DNA of 64,000 nt from Bombardia bombarda (taxonomy: Eukaryota; Ascomycota; Sordariomycetes; Sordariales; Lasiosphaeriaceae): NCBI GenBank assembly GCA_030512295.1, contig JAULSR010000007.1:1388501-1452500 (forward strand). The letters run 5' to 3'. The notes beneath the pieces were generated by a model. The model was given only the letters and a program-made list of their open reading frames with translations. It had not been told where the DNA came from and did no database searches. The stretch's first letter is position 1; each line of letters begins with the position of its first letter. Shown here one piece after another: positions 24,314 to 36,801 of the stretch. The position numbers and the translations under genes were made by a program.

Positions 24314-25451
24314 TCAAAAACCATTTGCCCTAAGAAAGCGCAGGGTATCATTCATCAGCTGCGGAGCACTGTGGTGGTAAATGATCAGATGCCCCGTATC
24401 AGGATACACATTGATACTGTGTATCGCAGCATTTGGGAAGATCTCGTAGATCTGGTACGGCTGCTGCCGGCAGTAGCGGCCACCACAAAACGTGGAATCC
24501 TCTGTTCAGTGTGTTAGCAACAGCCACTGGGACGAAGTTTACAGGTAGAAAAGACTCACGATCACCAATCCCCAAAAACACCGGCCCCCTAAACTCCGGC
24601 GACGTCTTCAAGTGATACGTCAACGTAATCGCCGCGCCCAGCGAGTCAAAGTCCCGCGTCTTCCAGTCCACCTGCAGCGCCTCCTCGTCGTACTTCCCCG
24701 CAAAGCACGCCGACCTCCTGCCCTCGATCGTGCTCTGCGTCTGGTACAAACTCGGCACATGCTTCCACTTGACCGGGTCGATCAAGTTCGCAGACACCTG
24801 CAACCCAGCCAAGAACGCCGGATACAGCCAGCTGGCGTCCCACGAGATACCATGCAGCATGATGGCATCCACGTCCTCGGAATACTGCAGCGCGATCGAA
24901 TTGGCCACGACCGCGCCAATAGAGAACCCAATAAACACGACCTTCTCCCACTTCTTCTCGCCAATCTCCCCAGCGCGCAGCTTCTGCACCACCTGGTGCA
25001 TCGTCTCCACAAACGTCTGCGTATGCACCTCCAACAGCCCGTCAGGGAACGGCGACGTGCTGTTGCCTGCACCAACGAGGTCGACCGCGAGCGTCGCGTA
25101 CCCCTGGCCGTTCATGCGCTGCACCCAGTTGTACGTCTCGGGCTCGTACTGAATGTCCCACATGACCTTGTTGAAGGTGGCGCCGTGCACGAGCACCTGG
25201 ATCGTGTCGTCGGCGGCCTTGCTCCTCGCCCGCGCCGGCGTGCACAGCCGCACCGACATGTTGTACGAGCCCGTGACGAGGATCTCGCGCCGCGCAAAGG
25301 CGTAGAGCACCTCGCCGCTGTAGGGCTGCCCTGAGAAGTCCTGCGGGGTTGTGTGGGTGACGGAGACGGGGACGAGGTAGTCGGTGCATGTTTGCGCGCG
25401 GCATGATGCTCCGAATGCGGCGACGGCGAGGAGGATGGCGTTGAGACGCAT
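24314..25451 (-). CDS. Secreted alpha/beta hydrolase
   Basis: Exons 25451-24560 and 24501-24314 give 359 residues. Residues 1-19 form a clear signal peptide (MRLNAILLAVAAFGASCRA). The alpha/beta-hydrolase fold is shown by the oxyanion region VLVHGATFNKVMWD, the nucleophile elbow GFSIGA (Ser177) and a late His in PDTGHLIIYHH (His335), which only appears once the intron is removed. The acid residue is probably in the strand around LGIGDQD. Several cysteines suggest disulfides, fitting an extracellular enzyme. The substrate is unknown; esterase or lipase-like activity is the safest description. Codon use is strongly GC-biased at third positions compared with the flanking DNA. No evidence ties it to the PKS cluster except proximity. 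Confidence 0.85.
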
Positions 25452-26696
25452 GGCTACGGTGGGGGGGTGAAATGATGACCGACAGCAGAAGAACCGGGCG
25501 TCGGGAGGAGGGGGCCTGGCTGCTGCTGGGCTAGAGGGTCGTCAGCACGCAGGCGCCAGACTGTGCGACATGGCGATAGATAAGTCTACTGTGGGGCTTC
25601 TTTTAGTGATAGAGTTGAAGAGAACCATCCCAAAAGGCATCGTTGTCGATGTTAGTGCCGTGTTCTGTTGAGGAATTGAAGTGTCTGGTGTAAGCGCGTC
25701 CCTGGGACCCAGCTTCCTGGGACCGGAGTGGGATGTAGGCAAGATACTAGAGGGGGAAACAGGGGACCATACATGTGAGGAATTTCACCATCTTTAAAGG
25801 TCTATAATGAGGTCCAACCGTATGATGCACGTCGCATGTACAGCATGGAGCAGGATGTCTCGAAATAACCCCACGAGTACTACCTAAAAGTTTCTTGCTA
25901 ACTTTTTGACCGTCATCAAGCGTTCAGTATCGTTTGCACCTTCCATTTCCTTGCTCGCAACTCCCACTATCCGCAAATCTGCCACTGTAAGTACCATCGA
26001 TAGTCCCACTGTTAGTGGAGCTTATTTTTCTAACCTTAAATTTCTGGGGGGACTCGTCTCATAACAACTCTTCCGGCGTGGGTACGTCCAGTGACTTGAC
26101 TTGGAATAGTAAGAGGGTTCTTGCCAGACTTACTGCCCCGTGCTGCACGACGTTCGCCATCACACAGATTGCTTAACAAATCAGCTCAAGGATGTAGGAG
26201 AATACCGTGCCAAGACGGACCCAGCCTCAACGTAGGTTTGTGACGTAGGTTTGTGACGTTCTGGTCCCCCGCCCGCCACCCAAATGGCTGCATCCTAAGT
26301 CTAGGTTTGGATGAATAGATCATAAATAGCTCAAGACCTCCAGCCAACGCCTTGCTCATCAACATGCCAAGAGTTGAGGCCTGTAGCTTGTCTTCTTGGC
26401 TGTTCTGTTGCCCCTCTACCCCCTCGCTATTCCGGTCCTGGGAGGATAACAACATTGCAAGCTGCGCGAGACCGACAGCTTGCCAAGAGACAAGGGCTAA
26501 GAAGGGTCGATATATGTATGAAGCGCCCAGAGGTTACGATGTTGCGGTTGTGCGTGCAGGGCAGCAGTCGCGGTGGATGTGTGATTGATCATTGTCGCAG
26601 ACAATCCAAGTTGATATTCAGCGGTTTCTGGTCCTTTGTGTCGTATCTTTCCCTGCCTTTGAGTTTGTTCAGGAAGGGTCCAGTCACGTTGCCAAG
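25452..26696. other. Intergenic between divergent genes
   Basis: About 1.2 kb between the starts of the hydrolase and the FAD oxidoreductase; it must hold both promoters. No gene is seen. Confidence 0.5.
26231..26256. repeat. Two 13-bp direct repeats (cgtaggtttgtga)
   Basis: The 13-mer occurs twice head to tail with no spacer, about 440 bp before the FAD oxidoreductase start. It could be a regulator site or simple slippage. Confidence 0.7.
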
Positions 26697-28567
26697 ATGA
26701 TGGTTCCGTCGAGGATATTGTGGGCTACCACGTTGTTGTGTGCCAATGTCTGGTGGATGAAATTCGCGCTAGCTGCGTCGACCCTCCAATGCGTGAGATT
26801 TTCCATGTCATTTTGGAATGGAAGGTGCTAACTGGCACTTGTCCATCAGTGCGGAAAATTGGCAGCTCTCTACCCGAGCATTGTGTGGATGCGAAACACG
26901 TCCACCTACACGTTCGAGAACAGGGACTATTGGTGTAACGTTTTCCAATCTGCTCCAAAACACCAAACCAATTGCTGACCGGTTTTTTTTTCCAGCTTCC
27001 ACAGAGATCCGTGACCCAGGATGCGTCTTCATGCCCGACTCGGCCGACAAGGTAGCTGCTGCCGTCAGTCTCTTTGTCAAGAACGAATGCAAATTCGCCA
27101 TCAAGGGCGGCGGTCACAGCGCCATTCCCCAGGCCGCCAACATCGACGATGGCGTCCTGATGGCTATGAAGAACATGAACAAGATCAACATCGACTTTGG
27201 CAACAACCGCGTCCGTGTTGAGCCGGGACTCACCATGGGTAGCATCTACGCCGCCCTCGACCCACATAACCTGACCGCCATGGTCGGCCGCTTCGAGAAC
27301 GTCGGCCTGGGACTGATCGTCGGTGCCGGCGTGTCGTATCGCGTCAACCAGGAAGGATTCGCTATCGACAACGTGCTTAACTACGAGCTTGTGCTGGCCA
27401 ATGGCACAATCGTCCACGCCAACGCGAACCAGCGGTCTGACCTCTTCAGGGCGCTCAAGGGTGGTAATAATAACTTTGGCGTCGTGGTCGCGGTCACGCT
27501 CAAGACAATCAAGTACGACGGCAAGATCTTTGCGGGTATTGTCTACCACCCCGAGTCATCCCTGAGTGCTTTCTCCGACCTGGTCTACGACTACCACACT
27601 GTCCAGGCGGTCAAGGACCCGCTCACCCACTGCCTGCCGCAGTACGGGTATAACGGAACGACAAACACTACTGTTGCTATTACCACGGTTGTTTACAATG
27701 CCAACGTCGACAGGCTGCCTCCAATCATGAGGGGGTGGGAGACGACCCCGTATACGAGCAGCACTGTGCGCAAGAGGACATACCATGAGCTGTCGTTCGA
27801 GTCGAATGAAGGGTATCCAGACCGTGACGTGTACGTGTTTCTTCCCCACTCCTATGAATATGACAGCAGTTCAGCTAACTCCATCCAGCCAAGAACAGCG
27901 CGTCTTCACCGTCTACGCCGACAAGAAGCTCTACAAAGATGTCTGGCTCGCCTACCGCAAGTGGCTTGAAGGCTACCGCCACATCCCTAGCCTCTACGGT
28001 CTCCATGTGGTCATGCCCATCACCCCGCGCGCCGTCCAGGAGGGCATCAAGAAAGGACACAACTCTCTAGGCCTAGAGGACAATGGGGGCAAAGTGCTTG
28101 GTAGTATGTTAACTTCCCCCTCAGACCTTCGGAAGCGATCATGGCTGACCCAACTCATGAGCCAGTCCTCTACTTTGGGCTGACCATCAGCAACATCGAG
28201 GACACGCCCCTAGTGCTCCCCGCCCACACAGCATTCGTCGAGTCCATGAAGAGGCTAGCTGCGAGTAGGGGACTATTGCATCGCTACATGTAGGTCATTC
28301 ACTAAGTTAGATAAATGAAGACGATACTGACTATATCGTTACCGCAGGATGCTCACTTACTCAGGCTGGGACCAGAATGTCATCGAGGGTTACGGACCCG
28401 ACAACGTGGCCCGTCTCCTGGCTGTGCAGGCAAAGTATGACCCCACCCATGTGTTCCAGCGTCTTGTGCCCGGTGGACAGAAGCTGCCGGGGATTTGCGC
28501 AGTCAATGGGTGGGGCAGTGGCACAGTGGTAGGGAGGGATGGAAAATTGTTGGGGGTTGAGGCTTGA
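26697..28567 (+). CDS. Secreted FAD-linked oxidoreductase (berberine-bridge / PCMH type)
   Basis: Exons 26697-26792, 26850-26934, 26996-27830, 27889-28100, 28166-28289 and 28348-28567 join in frame to 523 residues. A signal peptide covers about residues 1-26. The FAD-binding_4 domain has DPGCVFMPDS, then KGGGHSAIPQAANID in which His101 is the usual covalent FAD attachment site. The GVSYRVNQEGFAIDN segment lacks the second linking Cys of bicovalent members. FRALKGGNNNFGVV is the conserved middle motif. The C-terminal BBE element is represented by YDPTHVFQRLVPGG (canonical YDPxxVFQ). Such enzymes oxidise sugars or secondary metabolites with O2. Two in-frame ATGs (26697, 26700) open the signal peptide. 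It might belong to the cluster upstream but is separated by about 4.7 kb with another gene between. Confidence 0.9.
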
Positions 28568-28853
28568 GTATCTAGTAACACGATGGGGAGGGATAGGTGG
28601 TGGGGGATAGCGAAAGATATCAATATTTGCAATGTAGAAGACTGATGACCAACTTGCTCAGAATAACACCGATTGTCATCAATGGGATTGCCAGATCATT
28701 ACTGGTATTTTATTATTCCTTGTACTTCTACTTCAGTTTTGCCCGGACGTAAACACTCCAAGCCACGACCTGATATCCACCCAAGACATCAGTACCGCTA
28801 CCACTAGTGTATAGCTCCATCCCAGAGATACATCCCACGAGCGGTACTAACCC

Positions 28854-31699
28854 TTAAGAAGGAAACTTGCAGTCTCCCTGATGATTCTGACCCCATGGGC
28901 CGTCACCGTCCCACGGGCCATAGCCAGGGCGCCCTTCATTCGGATGGTGGTTGCAGTTGGCATACCCTATGGCCACAGTATAGTTCTGGTCGGTGCTCTG
29001 CAGCCCGGAGAGAGGGCCCCCGCCCCCGGGGATGCAACAACCAAACATGATCTTCCGAGCAAAGTCGACGATTCTGTCAGGCGCGCTGCATTTGAGGGCG
29101 AGGTCGTAGTCGTTGTGGTTGCAGACCTGCCATGAATTGAGGAAACATACTCTTAGTTTTGTGTCTTGCATTAAATTCCCCACAGGTTTGAGAGAGAGAT
29201 AGAGAGAGAGAGAGAGGGGACACGGTATTGGAGTACTTGGGGGATTGTAATACTTACGTAGAGGCCAGAGGTCTCCCAACACGCGTGGCGCCAGCACTTG
29301 TGCGGGGGGGTGACGCACCAGTTGTCCCTGTTGTTGCCTGCTGTATTTGACAGTAGATAGGCGATATTGGCCCAGCTGTCGTCACGATCGGCGGTGGCGT
29401 CGGTGCCGCAGTCCAGTTCTGTGTTTAACGATTTGTTAGTTCACGGTCGCTTGTGAAGAGCAGTAGGTTGGTAAAGTGGGAGTAATACTTAGTGGGTTGG
29501 GTGGTGGTAGCCCTAGTCCTGTCTCCTGGCCAGCCTGTAAGAGAGCCATTCCGTCGGTATCATTCTTGTTGTCCACTGCTGTTCGGCGGATGTCAGAATC
29601 ACTGTCATGATCTTCCTTTGCATGGCGTTTAGCCATTAGTGGGGCTGGGCCGGAGCGGGTGGTCTGCGAAGTACTAGGACCAGTACCGCCGATAGTCATG
29701 TCTGCGTTCCTCTTCCTATAATTGGTAACAGTCAACATCGTGAACTAATATACTATTCAGATTTCCACCTAGGTCAAGGAAATGAGAGTATGCTTACTTG
29801 TCGCCGGCTTTACATTCCCCATTGGGGCCCCATGGATCATCGGCTAGGCCTATGGCAGGTCGATCGGCGTCCTCGCCGTGGTTGCAGTTGGCATAGGCTA
29901 TGATGGCGTTCCAGTTCTGGTCAGTGAACTGCTGGCCAGATTGGCCCTTTGGAGCACCGGTGCAACATTCGTTGCCCACATAGCGCGCCATGTAGGCTAC
30001 CTCGTTCTTGCAGGACAGGCTGATGTCATTGTCATTGTCGTTGCAGATCTAGGACAGCGAGGTACGTGTCAGCATGGGCATGGTTGTAAGTTGCCTGGAT
30101 AAGGTATCTAGACAAAGACAAGGAATGTTCATCGCGTACGTAAATACCAGTTGTTCCCGAGCAGCCAAATCGATGGCAATCGTTGGCTGCGACAACGCAA
30201 GGGGTGGAAAGGGCTTCGATGTGTGAAAGGAGATTGTTGACCTCGTTCCTGTCGCCGGTGTTGAAGATGCCGCAGTTCAGACCTATGAGATTGGGTTGTT
30301 AGTAGCCGACCAGCGTTAGTACTGCGAAGAGTTTTCAAGAAGGAATCCACTTGTACAGCAGAAAGACGAGCATACTTGTTCTCACAGGATCCGCGCGAGG
30401 AACTATTGACACGCTGTGTTCATCCTCACTGACGATATCCCTTGTTTTCCTATATTATTGGGTGGTTAGCCACTGAAGCCATCACCAGAGCATTTCTGCC
30501 CCAATTCGGGAATTCCAATCTCACCGGAATCCGTCCCAGTCGTGCCGCTGGCAGCTCCCAAACTCGCTCGGACCTTCGACAGGCTCGTCCATGAAGGGAT
30601 CGGTGCTGCAGTCAGCATGGGCGATGACGACACTCCAATCCTGGTCGGTAAACTGCTGGCCCGAGACGGCGTCGGGCGAGTCACCTTGAAGATGGCAACA
30701 GGAGCCGGCAATGGTCTGAGCTTGGGCGGCGACGTCCTTCTGGCAGTCCAGGTTGACCTCGTGGGCCTGGTTGTTGTGGACGTAAAGGCCAGTGTTCTTC
30801 AGACAGGCAATGCGGCGATAGGCCTTGGTGGCGGTGGTGCATAGGGTTCCCGCAGGCGGCAGCTGCGCCATCAGCTCTTGCACAATGTTTCGGTCGCCTG
30901 TAGCGAACTGGCCGCAGTCCAGGTCTATCCCAGTAGATGAGCAGTTATGGTCAGTTATGTAACCAGCGAGAGGATAGGAGATAAACCTACGGGTCAAGGT
31001 ATAGCCGTTGTCTTTGGTAGCACGGGGGGCAAGCGAAGCCTTGCTGTCAACATCGTGTCTGCCGTCAAAGTCATCAGCATCTTGAAGTTCTCGGTCGCTA
31101 ATTGGTGTATAACCATATGAAGTGTGGTTTGGCATGAAGTAGTCACAGACCCCAATGGGGCCATAAGGGCGGTCATTGTGGGTCATGTCCAGGTCAGGGT
31201 AGTCGGCATCGGGCTTGTGGTCGCAGTTGGCCCAGGCCACGATGACACGGAATCCAGCGTCCGTGTCCTGCTCCCCCGAGAGACCCGCAACATGCTGACA
31301 ACAATTCATTGAAATGCCCCAAGCCAGGTTGTAGACGCTATGATCTCCCGCATTTTCGAAATCCGGATCAAAGCACCTCAAGCTGATTGCTTGTGCGTTG
31401 GTGTTGCAGACGTAGACACCAGTCGTGTTATGGCAGCCGTGGCGCCAACAGCTGTTGGCAGGCGTGACACATGTAGCGTTCGGACTCTCTGCCCACCCCT
31501 CTCTGATGCGGTAGATGTCCATGTGTGCCGAATCTCTGGCAGTAGTGGCTGTGCCACAAAACACGCGCATCCTGTGGAATTTCAAGATGGGATTGTCGCG
31601 TGATGCCAGGGAGGAATCGACGCCAACATACCCGTTGGTGTGCTCGACGAAGAGGAGCACAAAGCCCAAAAGGGCCAGTCCGATGGCGAAGAATCGCAT
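28854..31699 (-). CDS. Secreted protein with four tandem copies of a novel ten-cysteine module
   Basis: Eight exons (31699-30991, 30924-30525, 30449-30376, 30282-30140, 30048-29798, 29715-29489, 29418-29258, 29126-28854) join in frame to 745 residues. A signal peptide spans about 1-23. Four modules follow: A 47-186, B 238-369, C 396-526, D 603-745, joined by charged or Ser/Thr-rich linkers. The module pattern is LxCG, a CxTPxxxC then RHxC block, YVCN, LxC, a CC pair, a Q-rich strand (SGQQFTDQ), NC and a final GPxGxC. Module B lacks cysteines 3 and 5. B and C could each stop at the retained intron (CGG|TGA, AAG|TAA), but the sequences before C and D have no signal peptide and the one before C no ATG, so one gene is favoured. 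Introns inside modules C and D fall at the same place (between Tyr and Val/Ile-Cys) as in the plus-strand paralogues. Function unknown. Confidence 0.75.
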
Positions 31700-33964
31700 C
31701 GTATGGATGAGCGTGTAGATCGTTAAGGCTGCAAAAGAGCGAGAGATGGTTGATTGTGGCTGATCTCGATGTCTGCGAGGTTGGGTTTTTTTTGAAGGGG
31801 AGAGAACTGCAGGACTGCCCGATCTTGGACAATTAATACCGCCCGACCCTGACAGCTAGCAGCAGGCAATTCCGAAGTCCTAACGTATGAATCAGTGCTA
31901 AATCCCTGCCTAGCTATCAAGGCATCGAAGTCGCCAAAGTCCGGATGAAATGGGCTGATGGAGTTGACGAGGGCTTGGAAAGATACAAGCCCGCCTGCTG
32001 ACCAGAGCCAATGACTGGATCCTTTCGTCTCGTCATCTTTTTTAAATTTAACGCAGTTTCATTAGGCTAGCCTTGGTCCCTGATAATCTGTGGTTTAAAG
32101 GGAGCCGTCCAGTCTTTCATGCTATGTGACAGTTAATTGAACAGGCAGTCAGAAAACCCATCATTCTTGCTCAACTCCTACGGCCGGGACTGACACGATG
32201 AGCTGGGTTTCCTACCGTTGTGAGGGAGGCGTGACTTAAACCAACAAACGAGTAATTCTTGTTGCAAGCCGTACTTACGTACCGAACTCGCCCATTAATG
32301 GTAGTCGCGTTTGGGGGCACAAGAATGACGGATTGAGTATTTTGCAAGAATCTTGGTGCTCTCGATCAAGGTCCTATTCTTGCTCCTGTGTGTCAGTTAG
32401 CTTCTCTATTTTCTCCTCGCCATTCCCTCTGTGGGCCTGTAGAGCGTAATGACTGGATTGGGAAGATGACTTGGACGAACCCAAGTTGAAGCTATCTAGA
32501 CGGGCAAGCGGGCTGTAGGCTGGCAGGAAACTGGACCTGGATCCTTGGTGCGGAAGGTCCCACCTTGTGCAACGTCAGGGCCAAGGTGGGTCCGGACAGG
32601 TCTACACCCTCTGTAGCTCAGTTGGCCAATCCTCGCACCGAGAGCGGCTTGGAAGTCACGGCTCTGGCCGACGGCTGTCAAAAAAGACAAAAGCGCCAGG
32701 ACAGGTGCCAAGGTCCACCCATCGATTGTAACTAATTGTCAAAAAGACTACAACGATGACGACTAGAATAGACTGCGTGGGAGGTCGAGATATTTCACCA
32801 AGACGAAGTGTTCACGCTGTGACCAATGCCGCACAGAGCACGTGGTGCTCCGGAAAACGAACAGCCATTTTAGCACAGCGTCGTTTTTGCATGCGGGTCA
32901 TGGTACAGCATGGAGCAACATGGAAGTTTGCCAACAACTCCTCGCCACTACCTTGTTTAGCAGCCCTCCCAATTTTCCTATTTGTATGCTATGTCCTAGA
33001 CCCATTTAGTCCTGTATTCAGGCCAGCGCGGAATGAGCTATGAAGTATCCCAGCAATAAGGCACCCAGCGTCGGGCAAGCTAGTAGCCGGTCGGGACCGC
33101 CATAAATCCCACGCATCCGGATTGCTTCCCTTTACCCGACATAATCCATTTTGTGTATGTGGGCTGTGTGGGCCTCAAACGTCATGGGATCGTGCACAAG
33201 TCAAGGCGAGCTTAGGGCGGAAATCTTGGGGAAGGAAGGTGCAATGGAAGCAAGTTAGGGATGGAAGTCATCCGCATCCCACCTTCTCTCCTGCCCTGTG
33301 CTTCAGCGGCAGACCCAAAATGTTCGGCAAACTCTTCATCCCAACCACATGCTCTAGCTGTAGGCTTGAGATCCGTTCCTACCCGTGCATCTCCGCTACC
33401 ATTAGCAGCCGGTGAGCCTCTCTCATGGAATTCAAGATGGCCATCGCTACCCTCATCAGACGCTCTTGTCAGTGAACTGCCGCTCTGGCAAGCGGATTTT
33501 TCGCCTAATCACGGGCGAGAGAAGTATTGTTGCCATGAGCTAGTGCCGTTATTATCGGTGAAGTACGACTGCAGGTTGTGAAACGCCGGTCATTTAATGG
33601 GCATGGAAGAAATGCTTGCGATGAATCAAACTTAGGGACCCAGGTATCGTTCACACTGAATCGTCCTTTCCAATACGGAGTAAAAATTAGAAAAGGCCGG
33701 TCACCCTTGCCGTGGGAGGCCGCTTTTCAACTATATTGGGCAGTACCACAAATCCTCTGACCCGTACAGCAGTTGCAGGGGGATCGCCGGTGAATCGCTG
33801 ATACGACTCAAGAAGAAACTCTATATATATGTAGGTTTTTTCTCCCCTTAGCCCTCAGGGGCATCAGTTGACATCAAAGGCAGCCAGCCCAGCATCGAAT
33901 CACCTCAAACCCACACGCCCACACCAAGAACTACTTCCTCTTTCGTCAGTACCAACTTGCAAAT
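31700..33964. other. Gene-free stretch between divergent module genes
   Basis: About 2.3 kb with no supportable gene. It contains the promoters of the four-module gene and of the first single-module gene, whose TATA box is annotated separately. Confidence 0.55.
33822..33830 (+). promoter_or_regulatory. TATA box of the first single-module gene
   Basis: tatatatat, about 135 bp before the ATG at 33965. Confidence 0.5.
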
Positions 33965-34668
33965 ATGTACTTTTTGATCATTACTGCCCTTGTGGCCTTC
34001 ATCGTTTCCTTCACCGGCCATCTTGCGAATGCCACGGCTATTACCAACCCCACGAGCATGGTTCGCGATCTTCCTCTGTGGCGTCGTAATGCCACTACAC
34101 CTGGTGGCTCTGACCTTAGCCGTATGTTTATCTTCTCCAAAGAAAAGAAATCCTTGCAATTCGTCATGTGTGAGAGGTATTGATCAATATCATAGGATTG
34201 GATCTTGTCTGCGGAACATTCAGCACTGGCGACAGAAACAGGCTGTACGATCTGATATTTCACGACATTGGCGTCCAGAACAGAGCCTGCACAACCCCTG
34301 CAAAGATGTGCCGCCGTCACTCCTGCAAAGACACGTCTGCCATTTATGTATGTACTTGAATCCGCAATCCATTTACTGGGTTACATCTGCTTACTGGGCC
34401 ATTCTTTCCCCTCTCCTAGGTCTGCAACGACAACGACTTTGACATTGCCCCGAATTGCATGTATGACGTCGCTCGGCTCGCCGTCTATCCATACGACAAC
34501 TGTTGCCGTGGGACAAACCCGCGCAAAGGCATGTCGGGCCAGCAGTTCTCCAACCAGGGATGGAATGTCATCATCGGATACGGCAATTGCAATCATGACA
34601 AGGATCAAGACCGTCCTTCAAAGGGGCCGAATGGTGACTTGGGTCCCAATGGCCCATGCGATTCATAG
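33965..34668 (+). CDS. Small secreted ten-cysteine protein, single module
   Basis: Exons 33965-34121, 34196-34347 and 34420-34668 give 185 residues: a signal peptide (about 1-24), a short propeptide-like stretch with a dibasic site (WRRN), then one complete module. The module shows LVCGTFSTGDRN, CTTPAKMCRRHSC, YVCNDNDFD, NCMYD, NCC, MSGQQFSNQGWNVIIG, GNCNH and GPNGPC, ten cysteines in all. Intron 2 splits Tyr from VCND exactly as in the paralogues. The first exon (157 bp) and last exon (249 bp) have the same lengths as in the gene at 36802. Closely related in sequence to the modules of the four-module protein, so the array arose by duplication. Secretion is inferred from the signal peptide. 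No known family was recognised; an effector or defence role is only a guess. Confidence 0.8.
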
Positions 34669-35405
34669 ATACCTAACAAAGCCCACTGCAGTGGAGTTAC
34701 GATGCTTGCACCTTTTATCTTAGCTAAGGGATAAGATAGCTTATATTCGTGTGTTACGGAATCCCTAAATTACGTGGTATAGAACAGCCAGGTTGAAATA
34801 GAATAATACGTGTACAAGTTCAATGGCACTGACTGATGATATGTTGACAAGTAGAGAAGGTCGCCTTAACAGTCGTTATCGCCTCAATTTATTTTGTACT
34901 AAAGCTATTAGTACAAATCCCATCGGAGCGACGGTCATTCCGTTTGGCCAGCATTCGAATGAATCTCAATTTGTCCTCTCCGGTGCTCAAGTTCGTGGTC
35001 GTACGGTGACACCACACGGGTGTGCCATCGAGAAGTAGGTACACATCATTTCTGACTTGAACAATACGGACACTTGAAGTCAACCCAAGATCCAGGACCC
35101 AGTGAAACACAAACACATATGTGCGCAATCTGGCGTTTTCTGTGGCACGTTCTTCGTGCTGCATTTTGTATGTTGTAATCAGTGATAACGAAGGAGAGCC
35201 TAGACCATGGGATAAAAGGCAGAATCCCAAATCATATACCAAGGAACCAAGCTTCAACTTATTCCTTTATTCTGAGCCTGTTTCTCATACAAGTTCTCTT
35301 TTTCACTATCATTATAGTAGATATATCAACATCTCCTGAAATACCGTTCCAAACGCAACATCATACCCAGTCAGTAAACTTTCCAGACCTACTAGTATTG
35401 GTATC
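34669..35405. other. Intergenic
   Basis: About 0.7 kb. A TATA-like gataaaagg near 35211 precedes the decayed paralogue. No gene seen. Confidence 0.5.
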
Positions 35406-35841
35406 ATGCTCTTCTTCACGATTACCCACCTCAGCTTTGTGCTCCAATGCCTGTCTTTCAGTCGAATTTCCGCAGCTGCTGCCGTTCTGGACCGGACCTT
35501 GGCTGTTGGTCATGCCTTGGGCACCCGTGATAGTACTCCAAATCCTGCCAAGACCCGCCGCCGCCAGGCTTGCGGAGACACGTCGGCCATCTACGTCCGC
35601 AACGACAACGACCATGATCTCGATCTGAACTGTCTCTATGACGTCTCTGCCTTTGCATACGCCGCCATGAGGTTGTGCTGCGGTGAAATGAGCAGCGCCG
35701 TTTCGGGGCAGCAGTTCACTGATAGGGGCTACAACGTTATCGTGAGCTGGGGAAATTTCACTGTAACAGACTAGGACGCATATTAGCCTACCATGCTGCC
35801 AGGCGGCTAGGGTCCCAATGGGGCATGCGGAGATGTAGGGT
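35406..35841 (+). pseudogene. Decaying paralogue of the ten-cysteine module
   Basis: An ORF of 122 residues (stop at 35774) starts with a plausible signal peptide and then enters the module midway at NPAKTRRRQACGDTSAIYV. The first half with Cys1 and Cys2 is absent, Cys3 and Cys5 are both Arg (TRRRQ, YVRND), and the conserved WxNC is WGNF followed by a stop. About 35 bases further on, the other reading (35806-35838) still encodes GPNGACGDV, the module's C-terminal signature, so the tail has been disconnected. There is no intron at the Tyr-Val position where paralogues have one. Cys4, Cys6 and the CC pair remain. It may still make a truncated secreted peptide, but decay is the simplest reading. 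Confidence 0.7.
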
Positions 35842-36704
35842 GTGTTCTAACGGTTATGTGCCGTGTGCAGTGTCGTTCCTAAATTGTTAGGATCGTGGTT
35901 GTGCCATCTATCACTGGTTGTTTCTTTGCTTAAAAGTTTGTTCATTGTGTCAAGGCCGGGCTGCTGGATGACTGCTGGTTGTGTTGGGCATCTTTGACAA
36001 AGACCTGGCAGCTTGAGGTTGAAAGGAAGCTGAACCAGAATCATGCCCACCGTTCACCACGGAGCTTGAGAGATAGCGTCATCCTGTCTTCACCATCAGA
36101 TACGAGACACCCTTTCTCTCTTCTCAAAGTCTGTGACTTGCAAGCGATACTAGCCGAACTTCCGGGCCATAACGCAAACATAACAACACAATTGTATCTT
36201 CAATCTGTGTCCACTTGAATAAAGAACAGCCTACTCATCCCAATGTAGGTCAAGCTCGAGTGGGATACCTGCGTCTTCCTCTGTTCCAATATAGACTGAC
36301 GTAATTATCTGTACTTTTGCCTCCCTGTAGTATCATGAACTTGCGGGTACTGAGTGTGTCAGACCCTGTGTTACACTATTGGACCCTGCACGTTGCGGAC
36401 ATAGGTGTAACCATTACGAATACCCGACCCACGTGTATGTCATCTCATGAGTTTCGGTGTGTCTAACATTTATTTACTTAGGTAGGTAGATAGCGAAGAC
36501 TGTTGCGGCAGCGCCATTCAGACCACCATAACGCTATCAAGTACACTCAGAACTAAGTATGTGAGGTCTTTCTCGTTGGACCTAATCCCATCTTTCACGG
36601 TCCGGATTGATGGAACGTTGCCCACGGGCGAGACGTTTCGATTGATAATAGTTACAGTTTGGATCTGAGACATCTTTTCAAGTATCCATTCTCTCTGTTT
36701 TTCT

Positions 36705-36712
36705 TATATATA
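36705..36712 (+). promoter_or_regulatory. TATA box of the third single-module gene
   Basis: tatatata, about 90 bp before the ATG at 36802. Confidence 0.55.
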
Positions 36713-36801
36713 GACCCTTCCATCATCTGCAGCATCAGACTTCTCACACATACCATCCAGCACAGCTCTCGAACCTAGCTTTACTTCAACTCCAAGCAAC
36801 C

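Noticed and set aside
24399..24560. Reading the hydrolase straight through to a stop at 24399
   Set aside because: This loses the catalytic His; splicing 24502-24559 gives PDTGHLI and a normal end.
28854..30525. Modules C and D as separate genes
   Set aside because: No signal peptide precedes either, no ATG precedes C, and linker exons join in frame. Kept as one gene, with alternative splicing noted.
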